A stretch of 64,000 bases of DNA from Streptomyces camponoticapitis. Lineage in GTDB: Bacteria > Actinomycetota > Actinomycetes > Streptomycetales > Streptomycetaceae. Of the stretch, positions 32,877-42,704 are shown piece by piece. The notes beneath the pieces were generated by a model. The model worked only from the letters and a program-made list of their open reading frames with translations. It was not told the origin of the DNA and did no database searches. The position numbers and the translations under genes were made by a program. The stretch covers positions 124,001 through 188,000 of the forward strand of contig NZ_BMMV01000009.1 in NCBI RefSeq assembly GCF_014646115.1. Direction: 5' to 3'. How positions within the stretch are numbered: the first letter of the stretch is position 1; each line of letters opens with the position of its first letter.

Positions 32877-34097
32877 ATGAACCGAACTCGCCGTGGAACA
32901 GCCGCGGTTGTCCTCGCCCTCGCCCTCCCGCTGTCGGCCTCGACGGTCGTCGCCCACGCCGTCCCGTCGCCACCCCTCACGACGGCCGCCTCCGACGGCG
33001 CGGCGACCGTCCCCCGACTCCCCCGCCCCACCGGCCCGTTCGCGGTCGGGCGCGAGATCCGGCATCTCGTGGACGAGAAGCGCCGCGACCCCTGGGTACC
33101 CACCGCCGGGGCACGCGAGCTGATGGTGTCGATGTACTACCCGGCCCGCGCGGACGGCTCCGGCGCCCGCGCCCCCTACCTGACGGACGACGAGGCCGAG
33201 GCGCTCCTGGAGAGCCAGAAGCTCACCGGCGTCGTCGGTGTCGAGCAGGTCACCGGCACCCGGACGAACGCGCGCACCGGCGCCCGCCCGATCGACGGCA
33301 GACACCCGCTGGTGGTGCTCTCCCCCGGCTTCAGCCTCACCCGGGGAATCCTCACCGGCCTCTCGGAAGAACTCGCCTCACGCGGCTACGTGGTGGCCCT
33401 GCTGGACCATGCCTACGAGTCGTTCGGCACGAGCTTCCCGGGCGGGCGCACCCTCACCTGCGCGGCGTGCGACGTCCTCGACGCGGCGCCGACGGACGAG
33501 GCGTCGAGTCAACGGCTCGCCGAGGCCGCCGCCGACCGCGCGGCCGACATCTCCTTCGTCGTCGACGAACTGACCAGGCGCCCGACCGCCGGAAGGCCCG
33601 CTCTCCGGCGGCACGCGGCGATGATCGACCCGAAGCGCGTCGGCGCGGCGGGCCACTCGCTCGGCGGCAACGCCTCGGCGCATGCCATGACCGTCGACCG
33701 ACGGATCCGCGCGGGCGTGAACATGGACGGCACGTTCTTCCGGCCGGTCCCCGCCACCGGCCTCGACGGCCGCCCGTTCCTGATGCTCGGCACCCTCGAA
33801 GGCCACGCCCCCACCAGCAAGGACGCCACCTGGCCCACCACCTGGCAGCGCCTCGACGGCTGGAAGCGCTGGCTCACGGTCCGCGACTCGGGCCACTTCA
33901 CCTTCATCGACCTGCCCGTCCTCGCCGCCCAGCTCGGCATGACCGACCCCTCGGCCCCGCTCCCCGGCCCCCGCTCGGGCGAGATCACCACGTCGTACGT
34001 GGGCGCCTTCTTCGACCAGGAACTACGGGGCATCCACCAGCCCCTGCTGGACGGCCCCACCGAGGACAACCCGGAGGTCACGTTCCAGAACCCCTGA
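32877..34097 (+). CDS. Secreted alpha/beta hydrolase (PAF-acetylhydrolase/lipase-like)
   Basis: A 406-residue exported hydrolase. The signal peptide is residues 1-28 (VVLALALPLSASTVVAHA). The fold shows HPLVVLSPGFSLTRG (oxyanion-hole region, 143-157), the nucleophile elbow GHSLGG with Ser261, GVNMDGTF with Asp284, and DSGHFTF with His340. This matches the platelet-activating-factor acetylhydrolase / poly-ester hydrolase group. The likely substrates are short-chain esters or lipids outside the cell. A Cys pair (TCAACD, 194-199) may form a loop disulfide. Confidence 0.87.
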   Translation: MNRTRRGTAAVVLALALPLSASTVVAHAVPSPPLTTAASDGAATVPRLPRPTGPFAVGREIRHLVDEKRRDPWVPTAGARELMVSMYYPARADGSGARAPYLTDDEAEALLESQKLTGVVGVEQVTGTRTNARTGARPIDGRHPLVVLSPGFSLTRGILTGLSEELASRGYVVALLDHAYESFGTSFPGGRTLTCAACDVLDAAPTDEASSQRLAEAAADRAADISFVVDELTRRPTAGRPALRRHAAMIDPKRVGAAGHSLGGNASAHAMTVDRRIRAGVNMDGTFFRPVPATGLDGRPFLMLGTLEGHAPTSKDATWPTTWQRLDGWKRWLTVRDSGHFTFIDLPVLAAQLGMTDPSAPLPGPRSGEITTSYVGAFFDQELRGIHQPLLDGPTEDNPEVTFQNP

Positions 34098-34113
34098 GCG
34101 GGGCCGCCGGGTG

Positions 34114-35304
34114 TCAGCCGCCGGAGGTGTCCAGTTCCGCCTCCGCGCCGATGCCCGCGCAGTCGTACGGGTCCTTCAGCCAGCCGTCCGGCAGGACCAC
34201 CCGGTTGTTGCCCGACGTCCGTCCGCGCGGCCCGTCGGCACCGTCCGGCCACGGCTGGTCCAGGTCCAACCCGCCTAGCAGCGCGTCCAGTTCGGCGAGG
34301 GACGAGGTGATGGCGAGCTTCTTGCGCATCTCGGAGCCGACCGAGAAGCCCTTCAGATACCAGGCCACGTGCTTACGGAAGTCGATCACGCCGCGCGCCT
34401 CGTCGCCGATCCACTCCCCCAGCAGCTCCGCGTGCCGCCGCATGACGCCCGCCACCTCGCGGAGCGCGGGCCGGGCGAGTTCCCCCGTACCTTCGAAGGC
34501 CGCCACCAGATCGCCGAAGATCCACGGCCGGCCGAGACAGCCCCGGCCCACGACCACTCCGTCACAGCCGGTCTCGGCGACCATCCGCAGGGCGTCGTCC
34601 GCCGACCAGATGTCGCCGTTGCCGAGGACGGGGATCTCGGGGACGTGCTCCTTGAGGCGGGCGATGGCGTCCCAGTCGGCGGTGCCGCCGTAGTGCTGGG
34701 CGGCGGTCCTGCCGTGCAGGGCGATCGCCGTCACGCCTTCCTCAACGGCGATGCGGCCCGCGTCCAGATAGGTGAGGTGGCCGTCGTCGATGCCTTTGCG
34801 CATCTTCATGGTGACCGGCAGGTCCCCGGCGTTCGACACCGCCTCGTGCAGGATCGCGCGCAGCAGGGGCCGCTTGTACGGGAGGGCCGAGCCGCCGCCC
34901 TTGCGGGTGACCTTGGGCACGGGGCAGCCGAAGTTCAGGTCGATGTGGTCGGCCAGGCCCTCGTCCGCGATCATCCGGACGGCCTTGCCGACGGTGACCG
35001 GGTCGACCCCGTACAGCTGGATCGAGCGCGGCGTCTCCGTCGCGTCGAAGCGGATGAGCTGCATCGTCTTCTCGTTGCGCTCGACCAGTGCCCGCGTGGT
35101 GATCATCTCGCTGACGAACAGTCCCTTGCCGCCCGAGAACTCCCGGCACAGCGTCCGGAACGGCGCGTTGGTGATCCCGGCCATGGGTGCGAGCACCACG
35201 GGCGGGCGCACGGAGTACGGGCCGACGGCGAGCGGACCGGTGGCGAGCGGACCGGTGGCGGGAGGGCGCGGCGGTGCGGGGAACGGGGCGAGCGGAGCGG
35301 TCAT
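34114..35304 (-). CDS. dusB: tRNA-dihydrouridine synthase (DusB-like)
   Basis: A 396-residue FMN enzyme that reduces specific uridines in tRNA to dihydrouridine. After a Pro-rich tail the TIM barrel begins PPVVLAPMAGITNAPFRTLC (residues 35-54). NFGCPVPKVTRKGGGSAL holds the catalytic Cys, KMRKGID and ALHGRT contact FMN, and NGDIWSADDA and GRGCLGRPWIF close the barrel. The C-terminal helical domain is present. ATG 35304 was chosen, with GGACGG just upstream; an ATG six codons further up is possible. It is divergent from the MFS gene at 35365. Confidence 0.92.
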   Translation of the reverse strand: MTAPLAPFPAPPRPPATGPLATGPLAVGPYSVRPPVVLAPMAGITNAPFRTLCREFSGGKGLFVSEMITTRALVERNEKTMQLIRFDATETPRSIQLYGVDPVTVGKAVRMIADEGLADHIDLNFGCPVPKVTRKGGGSALPYKRPLLRAILHEAVSNAGDLPVTMKMRKGIDDGHLTYLDAGRIAVEEGVTAIALHGRTAAQHYGGTADWDAIARLKEHVPEIPVLGNGDIWSADDALRMVAETGCDGVVVGRGCLGRPWIFGDLVAAFEGTGELARPALREVAGVMRRHAELLGEWIGDEARGVIDFRKHVAWYLKGFSVGSEMRKKLAITSSLAELDALLGGLDLDQPWPDGADGPRGRTSGNNRVVLPDGWLKDPYDCAGIGAEAELDTSGG

Positions 35305-35352
35305 CCGTCCATTGTCGCGCATGGCGGCCGGAGGCCCGCCGGGTGCCGGACC

Positions 35353-35358
35353 TACCAT
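35353..35358 (+). promoter_or_regulatory. -10 element of the leaderless MFS gene
   Basis: TACCAT, six bases, then ATG 35365. The same layout as at 2930 and 7922. Confidence 0.45.
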
Positions 35359-35364
35359 CGCACC

Positions 35365-36879
35365 ATGCCGGTCCCGCACTTCAAGTCCTGGTCGAAGCCG
35401 TCCCATGATTCCGTGGAGGAGTTCGGTCCCCACCGGCGGAAGGTGATCCTGGGGACGTGCTGCATGAGTCTGCTGATCGTCAGCCTCGACAACACGGTCC
35501 TCAATGTCGCGCTTCCCTCGATGCAGAGGGAACTGCACACCACGGTCGCCGGTCTGCAGTGGACCCTCGACGCGTACACCCTGGTCATCGCCTCCCTGCT
35601 GATGCTCGCGGGCTCCACGGCCGACCGCATCGGCAGACGGCGGGTCTTCAAGACCGGGCTGGTGATCTTCACGCTGGGCTCGCTGCTCTGCTCGCTCGCG
35701 CCGACGCTGGAGACGCTGGTCGCGTTCCGGATCATCCAGGCGGTCGGCGGCTCGATGCTCAACCCGGTCGCGCTGTCGATCGTGACCAACATCTTCACCG
35801 ATCCCCGTGAACGCGCCCGCGCGATCGGGATCTGGGGCGGGGTGGTCGGTATCTCGCTGGCGGCCGGGCCTGTCATCGGCGGGCTGCTGGTGGAGACGGT
35901 GGGCTGGCGCGCGATCTTCCTGATCAATCTGCCGATCGGGCTCACGGCGTTCCTGCTGACCTGGCGGTACGTCCCCGAGTCGCGGGCTCCCAAGCCGCGC
36001 CGGCCCGACCCGGTCGGCCAGTTGCTCGTCATGATCACACTCGCCGCGCTGACGTACTCGATCATCGAGGCCCCGACGGCCGGCTGGACGTCACCGCTGA
36101 TCCTGACCTTCGTCGGGGTCGCGGCGTGCGCGCTGACGGGGCTGCTGCTGTACGAGCCGAGGCGCGCCGAGCCGCTCATCGACCTGCGCTTCTTCCACAG
36201 CGCGCCGTTCAGCGGGGCGACGGCCATCGCCGTGTGCGCGTTCTCCGCCCTCGGCGGCTTCCTGTTCATGAACACGCTCTACCTCCAGAACGTCCGGGAT
36301 CTCGGCGCGCTGGACGCCGGTCTCTTCCTCCTGCCGATGGCGGCACTGGCCTTCGTCTGCGCGCCGCTGTCGGGCCGGCTCGTCGGCGCGTACGGGGCGC
36401 GGGTCCCCCTGCTCATCGCGGGCACCGCCCTCACGACGAGCGGGCTGCTGTTCGCGATCTTCGACGCGGAGACACATCTGGGGTCGCTGTTCACCGGATA
36501 CGTGCTGTTCGGCATCGGCTTCGGCATGGTGAACGCGCCGATCACCAACACGGCGGTGGCCGGGATGCCGCTGGCCCAGTCGGGAGTGGCCGCCGCTGTC
36601 GCGTCGACCAGCCGGCAGATCGGGCAGACGCTCGGCGTCGCGGTGATCGGGGCGGTGCTGGCGGCGGGCGCCGGGTCGCCCACGCAGCGCGGCAGCATCG
36701 ATGAGGCGGGTTTCGTCGACGCGAGCCGGCCCGCGTGGTGGATCATCACCGGGCTCGGCCTGGGCGTGCTGACGATCGGCGCGCTGACCACCGGGGAGTG
36801 GGCGCGGGGTACGGCCCGCCGCAACGCCGAGCGGCTGGAACCGGCGTCGGTGCCGGGCTCGCCGAACCCGGGAGAGTGA
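35365..36879 (+). CDS. MFS exporter, DHA2 (14-helix EmrB-like) family
   Basis: A 504-residue drug/metabolite exporter. Motif D1 is SLDNTVLNVALPSMQREL near residue 40, motif A is LMLAGSTADRIGRRRVF near 80, and motif C in helix 5 is GVVGISLAAGPVIGG near 160. The paired helices continue to residue 480. It stands alone, divergent from dusB and convergent with the MmyB-like regulator (6 nt gap). The substrate is unknown. The mRNA is probably leaderless. Confidence 0.88.
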   Translation: MPVPHFKSWSKPSHDSVEEFGPHRRKVILGTCCMSLLIVSLDNTVLNVALPSMQRELHTTVAGLQWTLDAYTLVIASLLMLAGSTADRIGRRRVFKTGLVIFTLGSLLCSLAPTLETLVAFRIIQAVGGSMLNPVALSIVTNIFTDPRERARAIGIWGGVVGISLAAGPVIGGLLVETVGWRAIFLINLPIGLTAFLLTWRYVPESRAPKPRRPDPVGQLLVMITLAALTYSIIEAPTAGWTSPLILTFVGVAACALTGLLLYEPRRAEPLIDLRFFHSAPFSGATAIAVCAFSALGGFLFMNTLYLQNVRDLGALDAGLFLLPMAALAFVCAPLSGRLVGAYGARVPLLIAGTALTTSGLLFAIFDAETHLGSLFTGYVLFGIGFGMVNAPITNTAVAGMPLAQSGVAAAVASTSRQIGQTLGVAVIGAVLAAGAGSPTQRGSIDEAGFVDASRPAWWIITGLGLGVLTIGALTTGEWARGTARRNAERLEPASVPGSPNPGE

Positions 36880-36885
36880 GACGGG

Positions 36886-37740
36886 TCAGACGGCGGCGAG
36901 CGTCAGCTCGTGAAGCCGCTCCAGGCGCTCGCGGGCCTCGTCGTCGGCGGGGACGTACGAGACCAGACGGCTGCCGCTGCTCGGGCTCAGCCAGAGGTTG
37001 GTGTGCTGGAGGCTCAGCTCGCCGACGCTCGCGTTGATGAACCTCTTCGTCTTGGAGGCCGTGCCGACCACCTCGTGCCGCTCCCAGATCTCGCAGAACT
37101 CGGGCGACGCCGCCCGCAGCCGGGCGAGCAGTGTCTTCCAGGCGGGCTCGGCCAGGTGCTCCGCCATGTCGGCGCGGAACCGGGCCGCCATCAGCCGTAC
37201 GGTCTCCGCGCGGTTGCCGAGGGCGGACTGCCACCGCTCGTTGGTGAAGGCGAGCCAGAGGCAGTTGCGGTCCTCCGGCGGCAGCGCGTCGAGGTCGCAG
37301 AGCAGCGCGCTGTACGTGCGGTTGTACGCCAGGATGTCGTAGCGCCCGTTCTGCACGCAGGCCGGGAACGGGTCCAGCCGCTCCAGCATCAGCCGCACGG
37401 CGGGCGTGATGGTGGGGCACGGCGTCCCGGGGGCCGGGTCGACGGCGCCCGCCAGCGCGAACAGGTGGGCGCGCTCGCTGGGGTCGAGGAGCAGCGCGCG
37501 GGCCAGCGCGTCGATCACCTGGGCGGAGACCTGGATGTCGCGGGCCTGCTCCAGCCACGTGTACCAGGTGACGCCCACGGCGGAGAGGTGCGCGACCTCT
37601 TCGCGGCGCAGGCCGGGGGTGCGACGGCGGCTGCCGCGCGGCAGGCTGACCTGCTCGGGGGTGATGCGCTCGCGCCTGCTGCGGAGGAAGTCCGCGAGTT
37701 CGTGCCGTCGGATGTCCGGTTCGCGGACCACAGTGGTCAT
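36886..37740 (-). CDS. XRE regulator with MmyB-like ligand-binding domain
   Basis: A 284-residue regulator. The helix-turn-helix lies in residues 13-75 (LADFLRSRRERITPEQV, TPGLRREEVAHLSAVGVTWYTWLEQ). The C-terminal half is the MmyB-like PAS domain (MLERLDPFPACVQNGRYDILAYNRTYSALL, NLWLSP) that binds fatty-acid-like ligands in related proteins. In Streptomyces such genes usually face the transporter or oxidoreductase gene they control. Here that is the MFS gene at 37842, with three TACCAGG repeats between them. Confidence 0.9.
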   Translation of the reverse strand: MTTVVREPDIRRHELADFLRSRRERITPEQVSLPRGSRRRTPGLRREEVAHLSAVGVTWYTWLEQARDIQVSAQVIDALARALLLDPSERAHLFALAGAVDPAPGTPCPTITPAVRLMLERLDPFPACVQNGRYDILAYNRTYSALLCDLDALPPEDRNCLWLAFTNERWQSALGNRAETVRLMAARFRADMAEHLAEPAWKTLLARLRAASPEFCEIWERHEVVGTASKTKRFINASVGELSLQHTNLWLSPSSGSRLVSYVPADDEARERLERLHELTLAAV

Positions 37741-37770
37741 GGAGTCAGTCTCTCCTTCACCTCAGCCCAT

Positions 37771-37815
37771 TACCAGGTACTTCCTCTACCAGGATAAAGA
37801 CACTCTGGTACCAGG
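37771..37815. promoter_or_regulatory. Three TACCAGG repeats, probable MmyB-type operator
   Basis: TACCAGG occurs at 37771, 37787 and 37809. The last lies in the perfect palindrome CTGGTACCAG (37805-37814). All are in the 101-bp gap between the divergent regulator and MFS genes. Confidence 0.65.
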
Positions 37816-37841
37816 GTCCGCGGTGAACGATCGTCGTTGAA

Positions 37842-39335
37842 GTGAGTAGAACATCCGCACCTCTCTCCGCGTCGACATCCACCTCCACGTCCGCGTCCGC
37901 GGCAGCGTCCACCACGGCGTCGGCGTCCGACACCGCCGTCATCCACGACCACGGCTCCGTGCTGGGTCCCCTCGGCCTGTTCACCGTGCTCCTGGGCGCC
38001 GCGCTCCCGCTGATCGACTTCTTCATCGTCAACGTCGCCCTGCCCACCATCGAGCACGACCTGAACGCCGGCCCCGCCCTGCTGGAGCTGGTCGTCGCCG
38101 GCTACGGACTCGCGTACGCCGTCCTGCTCGTCCTCGGCGGACGGCTCGGCGACATGTTCGGCCGCCGCCGGCTCTTCATGACCGGCATGGCCGCCTTCGG
38201 TCTGACCTCGCTCGCCTGCGGTCTCTCGCCCGACGCCTGGACGCTGGTCGGCGCCCGCGTCGCCCAGGGCGCCGCCGCCGCGCTGATGCTCCCGCAGGTG
38301 CTGGCCACCATCCAGTCGGCGACGTCGGGACACCGCCGGGCGAAGGCGCTCAGTCTGTACGGCGCCACCGCCGGACTCTCGATGGTCGTCGGCCAGATAC
38401 TCGGCGGTGTGCTGGTGGCCGCCGACATCGCGGGCAGCGGCTGGCGCGCGATCTTCCTGGTTAACGTGCCGATCGCGCTCGCCGGGCTGCTGCTCGCCCT
38501 CCGTACGATGCCCGAGACCCGCTCCCAGCGGCCCGCTCCCATCGACGTACCGGGCACCGTGCTGCTCGCCGTCGCGCTGATGACGCTCCTCGCACCCCTC
38601 ACCGAAGGCCGGGCGGCCGGCTGGCCGGCCTGGACCTGGGTGTCACTGGCCGCCTTCCCGGTCGCGGCACTCGCCTTCCTCGCCGTGGAGCGGCGCGCCG
38701 ACCGGCAGGGCCGTACGCCGCTGGTGCCGCCGAGCCTGTTCGCGCTGGTCTCGCTGCGCCGGGGGCTGGCGCTCGTGCTGCCGTTCTCGATCGGCTTCGG
38801 CGGCTTCATGTTCGTCATCGCGATCGCCATGCAGCAGGGGCTGCACATGACCGCCGTCGCCGCGGGAGTGGCGCTGGTGCCGTGCGCGGTGGCCTTCTTC
38901 TTCGCCACGCTGGCCGGGCCCCGGCTGGTACGGCGCCACGGCAGCCTCGTCGTGACGGTGGGCTCCGCGATCCAGGCGGTCGGTATCGCGCTGCTGGCGT
39001 TCACGGTCTGGCGCGACTGGCCGTCGCTCGGGACGCTCGCGCTGCTGCCCGGTACCGCGATCGCGGGATTCGGCCAGGGCCTCCAACTGCCGGTCATCTT
39101 CCGGATCGTGCTCTCCGAGGTACCGCCGGAGCGGGCCGGTGTGGGCGGCGGCGTGATGATCACGACCCAGCAGTCCGCACTGGCACTCGGCGTGGCGACG
39201 CTCGGCTCGCTCTTCCTCAGCCTGACCGAGAGTTCGGGCATGGGCACGGCCCTGACCGTGACGCTGCTGGTGCAGTTGGCCGCGATCGTCCTGACGGGGG
39301 GCTTGAGTCTGCGGCTGCCGCGCGAGGTGAAGTGA
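37842..39335 (+). CDS. MFS exporter, DHA2 family
   Basis: A 497-residue 14-helix exporter. PLIDFFIVNVALPTIEHDL (motif D1, near residue 62), LGGRLGDMFGRRRLFM (motif A, near 100) and a helix 5 segment GATAGLSMVVGQILGG (near 178) are present. The first 45 residues are a Ser/Thr/Ala tract and may not be translated: GTG 37842 has no good ribosome site, and a later GTG before GSVLGPLG would fit the family better. Divergent from the MmyB-like regulator, which probably represses it. A perfect 22-bp hairpin terminates it. Confidence 0.85.
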   Translation: MSRTSAPLSASTSTSTSASAAASTTASASDTAVIHDHGSVLGPLGLFTVLLGAALPLIDFFIVNVALPTIEHDLNAGPALLELVVAGYGLAYAVLLVLGGRLGDMFGRRRLFMTGMAAFGLTSLACGLSPDAWTLVGARVAQGAAAALMLPQVLATIQSATSGHRRAKALSLYGATAGLSMVVGQILGGVLVAADIAGSGWRAIFLVNVPIALAGLLLALRTMPETRSQRPAPIDVPGTVLLAVALMTLLAPLTEGRAAGWPAWTWVSLAAFPVAALAFLAVERRADRQGRTPLVPPSLFALVSLRRGLALVLPFSIGFGGFMFVIAIAMQQGLHMTAVAAGVALVPCAVAFFFATLAGPRLVRRHGSLVVTVGSAIQAVGIALLAFTVWRDWPSLGTLALLPGTAIAGFGQGLQLPVIFRIVLSEVPPERAGVGGGVMITTQQSALALGVATLGSLFLSLTESSGMGTALTVTLLVQLAAIVLTGGLSLRLPREVK

Positions 39336-39339
39336 GGCG

Positions 39340-39387
39340 GCACGACGACGGCCCCGGTCACAGAGGTGACCGGGGCCGTCGTCGTGC
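39340..39387. terminator. Perfect 22-bp bidirectional terminator
   Basis: A 22-bp stem beginning GCACGACGACGGCCCCGG, with an AGAG loop at 39362-39365, sits between the convergent MFS and DUF6243 genes. It is 4 nt from one stop codon and 8 nt from the other, and serves both. Confidence 0.9.
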
Positions 39388-39395
39388 TGTGTCGG

Positions 39396-39659
39396 TCAGG
39401 ACCGGGCGGCAGGCCCGTCGCTCGCGGCGCCCGTGTCCGTCGAGCCGGTGGCGTCGGTCGCGTCGTCGGTGTTCACGGTGCCCTCGTCGGACTCCGTACC
39501 GGTCGCCCGCTCGCGCATCTTGCGCACGAGTTCCTGCTTCTTGTCCTCGGCGACCTTGCGGTCGGCGTTCCGGGTGGGGCCGTTGCCCTGCTGGTCGGCG
39601 CGGGACAGCTTCTTACGCTGTCCGCCCACGCCGAGAAGGTTGTTCCGGCTTTTTGCCAC
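39396..39659 (-). CDS. DUF6243 family small protein
   Basis: An 87-residue, highly polar protein. The start VAKSRNNLLGVGGQRKKLSR and the following QGNGPTRNADRKVAEDKKQE are typical of the actinobacterial DUF6243 family. The last 35 residues are Thr/Asp/Gly-rich and disordered. No enzymatic residues or membrane segments are present. The basic first half could bind nucleic acid. GTG 39659 has GGGAGA 6 nt upstream. The function is unknown. Confidence 0.8.
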   Translation of the reverse strand: MAKSRNNLLGVGGQRKKLSRADQQGNGPTRNADRKVAEDKKQELVRKMRERATGTESDEGTVNTDDATDATGSTDTGAASDGPAARS

Positions 39660-39833
39660 GGGTTCTCCCGAATTGGTGAGGGCGAAGTGATCTGCGGATT
39701 CGTCTGGTGAGAGGCGGACCGTGACCGCCGCGTTCTCACTCGTAGATCTGGAAGAACATGCCCGAGACGCTACCACCGGGCGGGTGGCACCTCACCTCAT
39801 TTTCCCGGCACGGCACGGGCACCGCGGCCGTGT

Positions 39834-40049
39834 TCAGCCGCTGCCCGTCACCGTCGGATCCACCGTCGCCTGGTGCGCCTCGCCGAGATGTTCCTCGGCC
39901 TTCAGCCACGGCAGGAACTGCGCGTTCTTCTTCCAGCCACAGGTGTCGCAGGTCAAGGCACGCTGGATGCCCGCCTTCCGCACATGGACGACGTGCTCGC
40001 GGCCGTGCTGGTCCCATCGGCTTACTTTGCTGCTGGTCGTGGGCGGCAT
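39834..40049 (-). CDS. Small zinc-ribbon-like protein of unknown function
   Basis: A 71-residue protein with CDTCGWKK near residue 34 and a His pair later (EEHLGEAH), which could bind one zinc ion. GGAGG lies 5 nt before ATG 40049, an excellent ribosome site, which supports a real gene. It lies 94 nt downstream of the glyS stop on the same strand, with a terminator between. No known domain is recognised. Confidence 0.75.
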   Translation of the reverse strand: MPPTTSSKVSRWDQHGREHVVHVRKAGIQRALTCDTCGWKKNAQFLPWLKAEEHLGEAHQATVDPTVTGSG

Positions 40050-40092
40050 GGGTGCCTCCTGTTGACGAATTCGGCCACCGAGCAGTGTGCGA

Positions 40093-40129
40093 CGAAGCCC
40101 CCGGTTCCGTCATGGAACCGGGGGCTTCG
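40093..40129 (-). terminator. Terminator after glyS
   Basis: A perfect 16-bp stem (CGAAGCCCCCGGTTCC and its inverse) with a 5-nt loop, 15 nt past the glyS stop. Confidence 0.85.
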
Positions 40130-40143
40130 AGCCACGACCGTAA

Positions 40144-41526
<1,383 letters not shown>

Positions 41527-41630
41527 GGTGCTCTCTTCATTACGACGGCGAACGGCGAATGCCTCAGATTAGCGGCGGGCGCACCCCCTGTATCAAATCG
41601 GTTCCCCGCGGCGGCGTTCACCACCCCTTG

Positions 41631-41660
41631 TTGACAATCGTTTCCACTTTTGTTGAAAAT
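41631..41660 (+). promoter_or_regulatory. znuA promoter
   Basis: TTGACA (41631-41636) and GAAAAT (41655-41660) are 18 bp apart. The predicted start lies at or next to ATG 41668, so the mRNA is likely leaderless. The Zur box overlaps the -10. Confidence 0.6.
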
Positions 41661-41668
41661 GACTGTCA
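41654..41668 (+). promoter_or_regulatory. Zur box
   Basis: TGAAAATGACTGTCA is a 15-bp imperfect inverted repeat matching the TGAAAATGATTTTCA type of actinobacterial Zur sites. It covers the -10 and reaches the start codon, so zinc-bound Zur would block RNA polymerase. Confidence 0.8.
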
Positions 41669-42672
41669 TGAACAGACGACGCCTGATACCCACCGCCGCG
41701 CTCGCCGGGTCCGTCACCCTCGGCCTGGTCGCGCTGTCCGCGTGCTCCCCCTCCGACGCGGCCGACGGCGCCGGTGGAGCCGCCGGGAAGAGCGGCGACA
41801 AGCTCGCGGTGGTCGCGTCGTTCTACCCCATGCAGTATCTCGCCGAGGAGATAGGCGGGTCCCACGTCGACGTCTCCACCCTCACCAAGCCCGGTGTCGA
41901 GCCGCATGAGCTGGAGCTGGGCACCCGGCAGGCCGCGCGGCTCGGCGAGGCCGACTACATCCTCTACCTCAAGGGCATCCAGCCCGCGGTCGACGAGGCC
42001 ATCACCGCCGCGGGGGTACCGAACACCGTCGACGCCGCCTCCCTCACCACGCTGGAGAAGCACGGCTCGGAGGTCGGACACGACCACGGGGACGAGCACG
42101 GCGAGGAGCACGCCGGTGAGGAGGAGCACGCGGGTGAGGAGGGCGAGGCCGGTACGGACCCGCACATCTGGCTCGACCCCGTGAAGTACGCGGAGGTCGC
42201 CAAGGGCGTCGGCGCCTCGCTGGAGAAGGCGGACCCGGACAACGCCCCGGCCTACCGGAAGAACACCACCGCCCTCGTCGAGCGGCTCACCACCCTCGAC
42301 ACCGCCTTCAAGGAAGGGCTGGCCGGCACCTCCACCAAGACCTTCATCACCACCCACTCGGCCTTCGGCTATCTCGCCGAGCGCTACGGCCTCACACAGG
42401 AGTCCATCTCGGGCCTCTCCCCCGAGTCCGAGCCCAGCCCGGCGCGGATCAAGGAGCTCCGGTCCATCGCGGCCGAGGAGAAGGTCGGTACGGTCTTCTT
42501 CGAAACCCTGGTCAGCGACAAGACGGCGAAGACCGTCGCCGCCGACAGCGGACTGCGGACGGACGTCCTCGACCCCGTCGAGGGAATCACGGAGAAGTCC
42601 AGGGGCGCTGACTACGTCGAGGTCATGAAGTCCAACCTCGCCGCGCTGGAGAAAGCCCTCGGCGCGAAGTGA
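41668..42672 (+). CDS. znuA: Zinc ABC importer, substrate-binding lipoprotein
   Basis: A 334-residue cluster 9 metal-binding protein. The lipoprotein signal ends LSACS (Cys26). Metal ligands are expected at VEPHELELG (His near 80) and DPHIWLDP (His near 160). Between them is a His/Glu-rich loop (residues 134-156) typical of zinc rather than manganese members. A later His in TTHSAFGYLAERYGL and the C-terminal acidic FFETLVSDK complete the site. ATG 41668 is preferred to upstream starts because those lie inside the promoter. It heads the znuACB operon. Confidence 0.93.
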   Translation: MNRRRLIPTAALAGSVTLGLVALSACSPSDAADGAGGAAGKSGDKLAVVASFYPMQYLAEEIGGSHVDVSTLTKPGVEPHELELGTRQAARLGEADYILYLKGIQPAVDEAITAAGVPNTVDAASLTTLEKHGSEVGHDHGDEHGEEHAGEEEHAGEEGEAGTDPHIWLDPVKYAEVAKGVGASLEKADPDNAPAYRKNTTALVERLTTLDTAFKEGLAGTSTKTFITTHSAFGYLAERYGLTQESISGLSPESEPSPARIKELRSIAAEEKVGTVFFETLVSDKTAKTVAADSGLRTDVLDPVEGITEKSRGADYVEVMKSNLAALEKALGAK

Positions 42673-42704
42673 ACCAGCTGACCGGAGCAACGGAGGTACG
42701 GGAC

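Noticed and set aside
39340..39387. Small RNA or inverted-repeat end of a transposon
   Set aside because: A perfect stem a few bases from two convergent stop codons is a bidirectional terminator; there is no transposase or second copy.
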